A stretch of DNA of 64,000 nt, from the NCBI GenBank assembly GCA_942493235.1, contig OW818676.1, positions 1,302,001-1,366,000 of the forward strand. Reading direction: 5' to 3'. Positions 9,166 through 16,340 of this stretch are shown piece by piece. A model generated the notes under the pieces. That model saw only the letters and a list, made by a program, of their open reading frames with translations. It did not search any database and was not told where the DNA came from. This DNA is from ENR-C587 sp942493235 (GTDB taxonomy: Bacteria > Bacteroidota > Ignavibacteria > Kapaibacteriales > UBA2268). The translations under genes were made by a program, and so were the position numbers. Every line of letters begins with the position of its first letter. Positions within the stretch are counted from its first letter, which is position 1.

Positions 9166-10338
9166 CTAATATAATACATTAAGCATTAAAACAATAATAA
9201 ATATCACAGAAGCATAAGCATATCTAATGTAAGGTATTAGCTTAACTGTTCTGTCATAATAATATGCAATGCTAAGTGATGTTGCTTCTACAAATAAAAT
9301 TGCAAAAAATAATTCGGGTAGAAACAATTTACCAGCCCATAAATCAGCCAGACCGGGAAAACACGAGCAACCGTATATAATTAATAAGTGTGTAACGTAC
9401 AGAAATAGGGATTTTCTGCTTAATGTTAAATATATCTTAGAGAATTGTTTTACTTTTTCTTTTAATATTACTATAAATGGAAATAACATCACAACTATCC
9501 CAATACGAATTACTATAAATCCCGGATTGATAAATGCTAAGATTTCCGTGGGCTGAAATTGGGCTAATGACTGATTGATAATTATACCTACTGCCGTTAA
9601 TAATGCACCGATTTTAAATGCTTTATGAAATAAAATATTAAATAAGCTTTCTTTCTTAGCATCTTTAAGATATGCACCAATTGCTACCCCTATAAAAAAG
9701 TATGAGCTGGTCGGGAAAAAAGTATATATAGAACCATATTTATATGAAAACAAGGGAGCTAACCACATAGGCAGATATTGATACCAGTCAATCATCTGAG
9801 AAAACCATGAAAATACTAAACCTACTACTCCAAATGCTAATGATATTTTTGCTAAAGAGCGGTTACTACGCGTAATTAAATAAAATAATTGTAATATGAT
9901 TAGTCCTAAAGCTACTATATGCAAAATATTGGTTTGGAAAAATGAAAGCCAAAAGTTTGTATCAAATTGATGAAGCATCTTTAAACTGCTTGCAGGGAAT
10001 ACCAGTACGTATGATGTAAATAAAACTAATACAGAACTCAATAATCTTTTTTTGAGATATTTGGGCTGAATGGTTCCATTTTCGGAGCGTTTATTAGCAA
10101 ATACATTAACTGCTCCGGAAATCATCATAAATACAGGGGCAGTAAGTCCTCTGATAAAAGTCCATACGTCCCAAGGAAACTGCGTAACATTTAAAGCATT
10201 TGGTGATGACAATTCAAAGAGGGCATGACCCTGTATCATCAGAACAATCGCTATAAAACGATATAAGTCCAATGCTTCAATTCTGCCGTTACGATTGCTG
10301 AATTCTAAATTTTTGTATCTATTAAAGAAATTCAACAT
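9166..10338 (-). CDS. DUF1624/HGSNAT-like multi-pass membrane acyltransferase
   Basis: A 390-residue integral membrane protein with about ten hydrophobic helices. The N-terminal RIEALDLYRFIAIVLMIQGH (about residues 19-38) and TFIRGLTAPVFMMISG (about 63-78) match the heparan-alpha-glucosaminide N-acetyltransferase/DUF1624 family, which moves acyl groups from cytoplasmic acyl-CoA across the membrane onto glycans; the conserved His in the first helix is the likely catalytic residue. An acyltransferase-3 assignment is the main alternative. The substrate could be a cell-surface polysaccharide, but nothing nearby proves it. A well-formed promoter lies upstream, so it may be transcribed separately from the pgpH-like gene. 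Confidence 0.7.
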   Translation of the reverse strand: MLNFFNRYKNLEFSNRNGRIEALDLYRFIAIVLMIQGHALFELSSPNALNVTQFPWDVWTFIRGLTAPVFMMISGAVNVFANKRSENGTIQPKYLKKRLLSSVLVLFTSYVLVFPASSLKMLHQFDTNFWLSFFQTNILHIVALGLIILQLFYLITRSNRSLAKISLAFGVVGLVFSWFSQMIDWYQYLPMWLAPLFSYKYGSIYTFFPTSSYFFIGVAIGAYLKDAKKESLFNILFHKAFKIGALLTAVGIIINQSLAQFQPTEILAFINPGFIVIRIGIVVMLFPFIVILKEKVKQFSKIYLTLSRKSLFLYVTHLLIIYGCSCFPGLADLWAGKLFLPELFFAILFVEATSLSIAYYYDRTVKLIPYIRYAYASVIFIIVLMLNVLY

Positions 10339-10371
10339 TTTATATTTTCAAATTATACCACAAACCGAATT

Positions 10372-10402
10372 CAAAATTACCAATTTAAATCTTTAAAACA
10401 AA
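10372..10402 (-). promoter_or_regulatory. Bacteroidetes-type promoter for the membrane acyltransferase
   Basis: On the minus strand TTTG (10402-10399), a 19-base spacer, then TAATTTTG (10379-10372), matching the TTTG/TAnnTTTG consensus. Expected transcription start is near 10365, about 27 bases before the ATG. Confidence 0.6.
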
Positions 10403-10446
10403 ATTTTCGGCAAAAATAAAAAGAAATTGTTCCAATATTTTCATTA

Positions 10447-12669
10447 CTAAATTGAATTTTGCTCATTTGGTTCATCATCTTTTGGAATCTGTTTATATTC
10501 AACTCGTGCATGTGTAGTAGCAGTCAGATTTTTTAAGCATGTTTCTTTGATAATTGTTAAATCTTTGAAATTCAGTTCACACTCATCAAACTGTCCGTCA
10601 GTAATTCTGTCGTGAATTAAATCGCTTAAAGCTTTGTCTAATTTTTGTTTGTCAGATGACGCTAATCTTGATAATGCTTCAGCAGAATCGCAAATCATTA
10701 AAATTGCAGTTTCCTTGGTTTTTGGCTTTGGTCCTAAATATCTAAAGTCATCAATTATAACAGTTGATTTATCTTCAGCATCTTCTAATGCTTTTGCATA
10801 GAAGTATTTGATTAAAGTAGTGCCATGGTGCATAGGGATAAAGTCTATTATCCTCTGCGGAAGCATATATTCTTTAGCAAGACGCATACCCTCGGCAACG
10901 TGATTACGAATTGCCGACGCACTTTTTTTAGCCGGTAAGAGGTCATGCTTATTTTCCATATCAAGCTGATTTTCAACAAAATATTCAGGTTTGGCAACTT
11001 TACCAATGTCGTGAAAATATGCTCCGACCTTGGCTAATAATTGATTTGCTCCAATAGCTACAGCACATTTTTCTGCTAATATGGCTACGGATAATGTGTG
11101 CTGATAAGTACCGGGGGCATACTCATTAAGTTTGAGCAGCAGAGGATGATTCAAATTGTTAAACTCCTGTAATCGTAAGTCAGTAGTAATATTTGAAATT
11201 CTTTCTATTACAAACAGCATTCCGAATGTAATAAGTGGCGATACAGCTGAATTTATTAGAGCAGTGCCGAGCTTATAAAGTATTTGCTCAAACTCTGCCG
11301 AACGCTCTAATCCGAAAAATACTATAGGAATTGCAAATCCTATAAAAATAAAAAACATCGATTTGAAAATCTGTGTCCGGCTCTGAATATCTCTTACCGT
11401 GTAAGCAGCTAAAGTACCGGCATAAAGCATTGCTGTGCCGGCATCGTAATCATTGCCACGGATACCAGCAAACATCAGTGCCATAGTAACCGTTACATAA
11501 AACGCCGTTCGGGAATCAAAGATAATTGCTGCCAGAGTTGATAGTGCTGGTATTAAAACAAGATACTCGATAGAGAAATTAACAGAAATCTGAAGCGTTA
11601 ACCAAGATAAAAACGATGCGATTACTAAAAATGAACTTAGTGCTGCTATCTGATAATTATTATAAAATATCTTTTTTCTGATATAGAACAAATAAATAAT
11701 TAATATTGAATATACGATAGTTGCGTGCCCAATACTGCCTAAAACAGACCAAAAAGATTGAGAACTATCACTGTTTATCATTCGTGAACGCTCGTAAGAT
11801 TTCAATTTCTGGATTGTTTCTTCACTAATTTGCTGCCCTTTAGTTATGATGATTTCACCCTCTCGGACTATGCCTTCAGTCTTAGGGACTGACTCTTCTG
11901 CTATTCTGCGAGAGCGATTAGTAAGTTCTTGAGAATACATAATATTAGGAATCATCATCTGTTTGGCAATATTAACAGCGATTTCTTTTTCTAAAGTGTT
12001 TAAAGTGTTAGAGAAAAACTTATTAGCGGACTCTATGAACATACTCGAATCAAAAAGCTCTGTTCTGGAATAAACTTTCTCGGTATGGTGTGGGATTAAT
12101 CTCACAGAAATTTCAGTGTTTTCTAATCTATCAAGAGATATACTTATAAAACCCTTTGAGTAAATTTCGTTTAGATATTGTTTTACTAAGCCAGAAATCT
12201 TTTTAAATCTATTGTTTTCTATTATTTCAAAACTTTGAGATGCTCCTCTCTTTCTGACGGTCTGCTTATTTTGGTTTTCCGGTAAACTATTAAACTGCAT
12301 ACGCGAGGAGTCTAATATCTTGTCTAAGTTATCTAAATTTCTATCTTCGAGAATAAATACTTGTAAGGCACTTTTTTTTGCTTTTTCAACTTCTTTTTTA
12401 TATTCCGAATCATTTTTATATACCGGAAAGGTAAACTTTGCCGTTACGAGCTGGTCTGTCCAAATATAACCAGGAAATAGATTAAAGAGCTTTTTCTCAT
12501 ATACTTGCTCGTTCAAATGGAATGAGAAAAATATCGAACAAAACAAAATAGTAATTATAAAAACGATAATTTTATCCCTTGTGGCAAAAGCACTTTTATC
12601 AATTTCAGATTTTTCTATTTGTAATCCTGAAGATAATCTTCCGAAACGTTTTTTATTTCTTAAATCCAT
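10447..12669 (-). CDS. 7TM-HD cyclic-di-AMP phosphodiesterase, PgpH family
   Basis: Predicted to hydrolyse c-di-AMP to pApA, controlling osmolyte and cell-wall homeostasis. The 740-residue protein has an N-terminal membrane anchor (about residues 26-45), a large extracytoplasmic 7TMR-HDED domain (about 50-300, including REGEIIITKGQQIS), seven membrane helices (about 310-490) and a cytoplasmic HD domain: QHTLSVAILAEKCAVAIGAN, then AYFHDIGK with the HD pair, NHVAEG and MHHGTTL as further metal ligands. A TTG 30 bases upstream (12699) is in frame, but TAAATTTG on the minus strand at 12704-12697 looks like the -7 promoter element and overlaps it, so the ATG at 12669 is preferred. The C-terminus ends with an acidic, polar tail. 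Confidence 0.9.
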   Translation of the reverse strand: MDLRNKKRFGRLSSGLQIEKSEIDKSAFATRDKIIVFIITILFCSIFFSFHLNEQVYEKKLFNLFPGYIWTDQLVTAKFTFPVYKNDSEYKKEVEKAKKSALQVFILEDRNLDNLDKILDSSRMQFNSLPENQNKQTVRKRGASQSFEIIENNRFKKISGLVKQYLNEIYSKGFISISLDRLENTEISVRLIPHHTEKVYSRTELFDSSMFIESANKFFSNTLNTLEKEIAVNIAKQMMIPNIMYSQELTNRSRRIAEESVPKTEGIVREGEIIITKGQQISEETIQKLKSYERSRMINSDSSQSFWSVLGSIGHATIVYSILIIYLFYIRKKIFYNNYQIAALSSFLVIASFLSWLTLQISVNFSIEYLVLIPALSTLAAIIFDSRTAFYVTVTMALMFAGIRGNDYDAGTAMLYAGTLAAYTVRDIQSRTQIFKSMFFIFIGFAIPIVFFGLERSAEFEQILYKLGTALINSAVSPLITFGMLFVIERISNITTDLRLQEFNNLNHPLLLKLNEYAPGTYQHTLSVAILAEKCAVAIGANQLLAKVGAYFHDIGKVAKPEYFVENQLDMENKHDLLPAKKSASAIRNHVAEGMRLAKEYMLPQRIIDFIPMHHGTTLIKYFYAKALEDAEDKSTVIIDDFRYLGPKPKTKETAILMICDSAEALSRLASSDKQKLDKALSDLIHDRITDGQFDECELNFKDLTIIKETCLKNLTATTHARVEYKQIPKDDEPNEQNSI

Positions 12670-12854
12670 TTTTAAATTTCTGGTAATTGCAAAAAACAAA
12701 TTTAAAAAATTCCGAATATAATTACTAAAGAAATTAAATTAAGCACTTATTTTTTACGAAAATATTGCTTTTTGAAATATGCTGTGATTATGGCTCATCA
12801 CTTGTATTAAAGGGGAATATGGACTTTGAGCCGAGTAATTGGGAATTAAATATT

Positions 12855-12873
12855 CCATATCTGCCGGATATGG
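12855..12873. repeat. Isolated hairpin next to repeat array
   Basis: CCATATC at 12855-12861 and GATATGG at 12867-12873 form a seven-pair stem with a TGCCG loop. It is a different sequence from the hairpins of the neighbouring array. Confidence 0.5.
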
Positions 12874-12901
12874 GATATCTAAGGGAGTATATTTAAACCT
12901 T

Positions 12902-13445
12902 CATTCTACCAATATTCAACATCTAAAGATGTTGGAATACCATCCGCACTACGCGGAGCATAGTGCGGAGAGGAGCAAATTCCTAATTCCTACTTTCAAC
13001 TTTATAACTTTCATTCTACCAATATTCAACAGCTAACGCTGTTGGAAGACCAGCCGCTCTACGCAGAGCATAGAGCGGAGATGTGCATATTCCTAATTCC
13101 TACTTTCAAGTACAGATAGCATTTGAAGAGAAGAAAGAAAAAGGGGGTAGCACTTTCATTTTACCGATATTCAACAGCTAACGTTGTTGGAAGAAATGAA
13201 GCATTTACTACATCCTATTTCCCAATTCCCAATTCCTATTTCCTATTTCCTATTTCCTACTTTCAACTTTATAACTTTACGAACTTTATAACTTTCATTT
13301 TACCGATATTCAACAGCTAACGCTGTTGGAAGACTATCCGTACTACGCAGAGCATAGTGCGGAGAGGTGCAAATTCCCAATTCTCGAACCCCTATCCCCG
13401 AACCCCGAATACTACCAATATTCAACATCTAACGATGTTGGAAGA
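12902..13445. repeat. Array of REP-like hairpin repeats between pgpH-like gene and rpsT
   Basis: Fills most of a 987-base gene-free gap (12670-13656). Hairpin 1 (CAACAKC, loop TAAM, GMTGTTG) occurs five times at 12917-12934, 13027-13044, 13172-13189, 13311-13328 and 13423-13440, each preceded by a conserved YTACCRATATT leader. Hairpin 2 (CCGCACTA, nine-base loop, TAGTGCGG) follows three of them at 12944-12968, 13054-13078 and 13338-13362. Spacers share TTCCTAATTCCTACTTTC and ACTTTATAACTTTC blocks, and 13222-13260 carries a TATTTCC microsatellite. Open frames across the array have no start signals or coding character. Arms vary in a compensatory way, so the fold, not the sequence, appears to be kept. 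Confidence 0.85.
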
Positions 13446-13588
13446 AAATATCTTTATTCTATTAATTTACTTAATAATAAATAGTTATGGGAATATTCAC
13501 AATTTTGAAATGTGTTTTTATCAAGTAAAATTGCCCAATACATATTATAATAATTATGTATAAATATGTAAAAAAATAAAAAAAATAC

Positions 13589-13618
13589 TTGCATTTTAGA
13601 AAAAAAATAGTATTTTTG
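13589..13618 (+). promoter_or_regulatory. Bacteroidetes-type promoter for rpsT
   Basis: TTG at 13589-13591, a 19-base spacer, and TATTTTTG at 13611-13618, an exact TAnnTTTG. Expected start near 13625, about 32 bases before the rpsT ATG. Confidence 0.72.
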
Positions 13619-13656
13619 TAGTTCGTAATTTTATTAACTATTTTGATTGTTAAATA

Positions 13657-13917
13657 ATGGCACATCATAAGTCAGCACTAAAAAGAATACGCCAGACAAG
13701 AAAGCGTAAATTATATAATAGGCTAAATAAAAAACATATTAGAGAGTCAATCAAAGTTGTTTTAGCCAGCAAAACTTATGAAGAAGGATTTGAAAGCTTG
13801 AGAGCAGTTACTAAGTTATTAGATAGATTAAGCTTAAGAGGAATTCTTCACAGAAACACTGCTGCTAATAGAAAATCAGCTTTAGCCAAGCATGTTAATT
13901 CTCTAAAAGAAGCATAA
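13657..13917 (+). CDS. rpsT: 30S ribosomal protein S20
   Basis: An 86-residue small-subunit protein that binds the 5' and 3' minor domains of 16S rRNA during assembly. The sequence begins MAHHKSALKRIRQTRKRKLYNR, the typical S20 start, and ends with LHRNTAANRKSALAKHVNSL, which contains the conserved NTAARKKSRL-like segment. Length is normal for the family. It has its own TTG/TAnnTTTG promoter, and tRNA-Arg lies 22 bases downstream, so the two are probably cotranscribed and end at the hairpin at 14020-14054. Confidence 0.96.
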   Translation: MAHHKSALKRIRQTRKRKLYNRLNKKHIRESIKVVLASKTYEEGFESLRAVTKLLDRLSLRGILHRNTAANRKSALAKHVNSLKEA

Positions 13918-13939
13918 AACTAAATAAATTTTTGGTTAA

Positions 13940-14016
13940 GCGCCCGTAGCTCAACTGGATAGAGCACTTGACTACGGATCAAGAGGTTTGGGGTTCGAAT
14001 CCCTTCGGGCGTACCA
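13940..14016 (+). tRNA. tRNA-Arg (anticodon ACG), CCA encoded
   Basis: A complete 77-base cloverleaf. Acceptor GCGCCCG pairs with CGGGCGT (first pair G-T wobble), anticodon stem CTTGA/TCAAG holds loop CTACGGA with anticodon ACG, and the T arm carries GGTTCGAATCC. Discriminator A is at 14013 and CCA at 14014-14016 is encoded. The ACG anticodon implies A-to-I editing to read CGN codons. Confidence 0.96.
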
Positions 14017-14019
14017 GTT

Positions 14020-14054
14020 TCCCGCGTTTAGGTATCTAAATGTCGGGATTTTTT
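14020..14054 (+). terminator. Rho-independent terminator after tRNA-Arg
   Basis: TCCCG (14020-14024) and CGTTTAG (14025-14031) pair with CTAAATG (14036-14042) and CGGGA (14044-14048), with one bulged T and a GTAT loop, followed by six T. It ends the rpsT-tRNA transcript. Confidence 0.85.
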
Positions 14055-14083
14055 AGTTGTGGCAATTAGTATTTTTTATTGGC

Positions 14084-14185
14084 TTAATACTGAGAAATTT
14101 AAAAATACTGAGAATTTAAAAACAATTGAAAATTAAAATCGTTGAGAAATTAAAATCGTTGAGAATTGAAAATCGTTGAGAATTG
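14084..14185 (+). repeat. Six 17-bp tandem repeats abutting the radical SAM start codon
   Basis: Six consecutive units of exactly 17 bases starting at 14084, 14101, 14118, 14135, 14152 and 14169. The last three are closest to AAAATCGTTGAGAATTG; earlier ones are diverged (AAAAATACTGAGAATTT). The array is followed directly by AAAATG, whose ATG (14189) is the gene start, and no Shine-Dalgarno sequence is present. Confidence 0.85.
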
Positions 14186-14188
14186 AAA

Positions 14189-15130
14189 ATGAAAATATTA
14201 GCTCATACTAAAGATAGTGATATAGCTAAAGTGTATATAGGCGATTTAGGAAACGATAGAGTAGTTGAGTTCGTCGAATCTTTAGAGCCTCCATTTCCCA
14301 AAGAAGACAAGTGGGTACTGATTATTTCTACTATGCTCGGATGTCCCGTCGGTTGCAAATTTTGTGATTCGGGAGTATTTTTCAAAGGTAAATTAACTAT
14401 GCCCGAGATGCTCAGCCAAATAGATTATTTAGTTTCAAACTCCTATCCGAACAGAGTGATACCTGTAAAAAAGTTCAAAATTCAATTTGCCAGAATGGGT
14501 GAGCCGGCTCTCAATAATTCTGTTTTAGAAGTATTAAATGAATTGCCCAATACTATGAACGCCCCGGGATTGCTTCCTTCGGTTTCTACTATCGCACCGG
14601 TCGGGAGTGAGAAGTTTCTATCTTCGATTATTGAAATTAAAAACGACATTTATAAAGATAATTTCCAATTGCAATTCTCGGTTCATACTACAAATGAAGA
14701 ACAGAGAAACTGGCTAATTCCGGTTAAGAAATGGAATTTAAAAACCATAGCAAGATATGGCGAGGAATATTATCAAAAAGGTAATCGCAAGATTACTTTA
14801 AACTTTGCTTTAGGGCAGGATATGGAAATCAATCCGAATGTACTACTTGATAATTTTGACCCTGAAATATTTTTTATAAAATTGACTCCGATAAATCCTA
14901 CTTTTAATTCAAAGAATAATAATTTAAGCACTGTATTTACGGATAAAACAGAACATTCCCCGTTAATAGAAAGCATTAAAAATGCCGGCTATCAAGTATT
15001 GCTGAGCATCGGTGAAACCGAAGAGAATAAAATCGGAAGCAATTGCGGACAGCATATTCTCAATTATATCAATTCCGGCAATAAATTAAACGATTCATAT
15101 ACATACGATTTAGAGTATAAAACAGACTGA
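14189..15130 (+). CDS. RlmN/Cfr-like radical SAM protein lacking the N-terminal domain
   Basis: A 313-residue radical SAM enzyme. CPVGCKFC at residues 52-59 supplies the three Cys ligands of the 4Fe-4S cluster (CxxxCxxC). Further motifs match the RlmN/Cfr methyltransferase fold: FARMGEPALNNSVLEVL (MGEP motif), QFSVHTTNEEQRNWLIPVKKW (SLHAxxxxxRxxLxPxxK-like), and near the C-terminus IGSNCGQ, which corresponds to the methyl-carrying Cys of RlmN/Cfr. It is shorter than RlmN, missing the N-terminal helical accessory domain, so the target RNA or other substrate is uncertain. The ATG at 14189 is chosen over an in-frame TTG at 14183 that lies inside the tandem repeat. Confidence 0.8.
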   Translation: MKILAHTKDSDIAKVYIGDLGNDRVVEFVESLEPPFPKEDKWVLIISTMLGCPVGCKFCDSGVFFKGKLTMPEMLSQIDYLVSNSYPNRVIPVKKFKIQFARMGEPALNNSVLEVLNELPNTMNAPGLLPSVSTIAPVGSEKFLSSIIEIKNDIYKDNFQLQFSVHTTNEEQRNWLIPVKKWNLKTIARYGEEYYQKGNRKITLNFALGQDMEINPNVLLDNFDPEIFFIKLTPINPTFNSKNNNLSTVFTDKTEHSPLIESIKNAGYQVLLSIGETEENKIGSNCGQHILNYINSGNKLNDSYTYDLEYKTD

Positions 15131-15277
15131 GAATTTAATTTAGCACATTATTGCAGTTATACCATTTTCTATACAGATTAGGGCATATCACTTATTGCTG
15201 TATCGGTGGCTAAAGAGGCTGTGTAAAAACTGCTAATCTATTGTAAATGTCTGCAATTTTTATCGCCATCTCCATTG

Positions 15278-15636
15278 AAGAGCTTGTCTAAAATTAATAA
15301 TATTACCAAATCGTCATTCTGAGTTACTGACCACCCGCTACTCGGCTGGTAAAACAATACAATGACAACTTAAAAAAAAACGTGTATATTGAAAGTTTTT
15401 GAAATTGTCCGGGAACGCAATGCTAATAAAGATTCCGATAATGAAAACACTTATTGGGATATATTTTCGGATAACACTTTTAAAATATCGGATAAATCAT
15501 TGTGAATATAGCGTTTACAAGGACACTCAAGGAAAGATGTCATTAACAGTGTAACGAAGAATCCAGTATTATCAACATTTAGCTTTATCTGGATTCTTCA
15601 CTTCGTTCAGAATGACAACATTATAAACAGCCTTTT
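15278..15636. mobile_element. MITE-like element, copy A (empty IS110 target site)
   Basis: A 359-base non-coding element lying in the 736-base gene-free gap 15131-15866. Ends are imperfect inverted repeats: AAGAGCTTGTCTAAAA at 15278-15293 and a diverged CAGCCTTTT end at 15628-15636. Internally it has TCATTCTGAG, a CGAAGAATCC...GGATTCTTC inverted pair and CACTTATTGGGATATA. It is the near-identical reverse complement of the two sequences flanking the IS110 element at 48138-49625, joined without the IS. The rest of the gap shows an extra AAGAGGCTGTGTAAAAAC end-like motif at 15213-15230 and nothing else recognised. Confidence 0.8.
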
Positions 15637-15835
15637 GAAAGTAGGGGGCGGGCATTTGTAATAGAATAGCAGTATTTTCACAGTTTCTAATACGTAGGTA
15701 AAACAGAGGGAAAATTTAAATATTTCAATTATGCCGCAGATATAATATTGTCTAATAATTTTAAACATAAAAAATGTTCTTAGTAGTAATAAAAGAAAAA
15801 ATCAATATTTCGATTAATATCACGTCAAAATTATT

Positions 15836-15843
15836 TATATTTG
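15836..15843 (+). promoter_or_regulatory. Probable -7 element of the ispF promoter
   Basis: TATATTTG matches TAnnTTTG 24 bases before the ispF ATG. No clear TTG -33 element is seen at the right distance, so confidence is moderate. Confidence 0.45.
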
Positions 15844-15866
15844 TCTTATTTAATTGAGAAAAAATC

Positions 15867-16340
15867 ATGGTTGGGATAGGAACAGATTTGCATCGATTGG
15901 AGCCATTGCACAGGCTGATTATCGGCGGAATTGATATCGAATCGGAAATCGGGTGTGTAGCTCACTCCGATGGCGACGTTTTGCTGCATGCTTTGACTGA
16001 TGCCATACTCGGTGCTGCCGGGCTTGGAGATATAGGCGATTTATTTCCTGACACGGATTCTCAATTCAAAGATGCAGACAGTAGAATATTTGTAGAGAAA
16101 GCGATTTCATTAATAAGAGAAAAAGGCTTTAATATAGTAAATATTGATGCGGTAATTCATTTGCAGAGACCCAAATTAGCATTTTATAAATCATTAATTA
16201 AAAACAATGTAGCATCAATCTGTAATTTGAGTTCTGACAGAGTAAATATAAAAGCAAAGACCGGCGAAAAGTTGGGTCATATTGGCAATTCGCTTGGGGT
16301 AGAAGCCTTATGCGTAGTTCAAATAGAATCAGCGTCATGA
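15867..16340 (+). CDS. ispF: 2-C-methyl-D-erythritol 2,4-cyclodiphosphate synthase
   Basis: Converts CDP-ME-2-phosphate to 2-C-methyl-D-erythritol 2,4-cyclodiphosphate with release of CMP in the MEP isoprenoid pathway; a cytoplasmic homotrimer with Zn2+ and Mg2+/Mn2+. The 157 residues are the usual length. Metal ligands are visible as GTDLH (Asp7, His9) and His41 in HSDGDVLLHALTDAILGA; GDIGDLFPDTD, and the KAKTGEKLGHIG loop near the C-terminus are family signatures. The stop overlaps the start of the sensor kinase gene (ATGA), so the two are translationally coupled although functionally unrelated. No other MEP-pathway gene is in the window. Confidence 0.96.
   Translation: MVGIGTDLHRLEPLHRLIIGGIDIESEIGCVAHSDGDVLLHALTDAILGAAGLGDIGDLFPDTDSQFKDADSRIFVEKAISLIREKGFNIVNIDAVIHLQRPKLAFYKSLIKNNVASICNLSSDRVNIKAKTGEKLGHIGNSLGVEALCVVQIESAS

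Noticed and set aside
12670..12699. TTG start extending the PgpH-like protein by ten residues
   Set aside because: It overlaps a likely -7 promoter element and an ATG follows that matches the family start.
12902..13445. Possible CRISPR array
   Set aside because: Spacing between the hairpin copies is irregular, the spacers are themselves repetitive, and no cas gene is near.
12839..13563. Three open frames of 65-68 codons on the plus strand
   Set aside because: They run across the hairpin-repeat array; the translations are merely the repeat read in frame (for example repeated FITFILPIFNS), with no ribosome sites.
16310..16336. Upstream ATG for the sensor kinase
   Set aside because: The ATGA overlap with ispF is a classical coupling signal and the later ATG gives a cleaner signal peptide.
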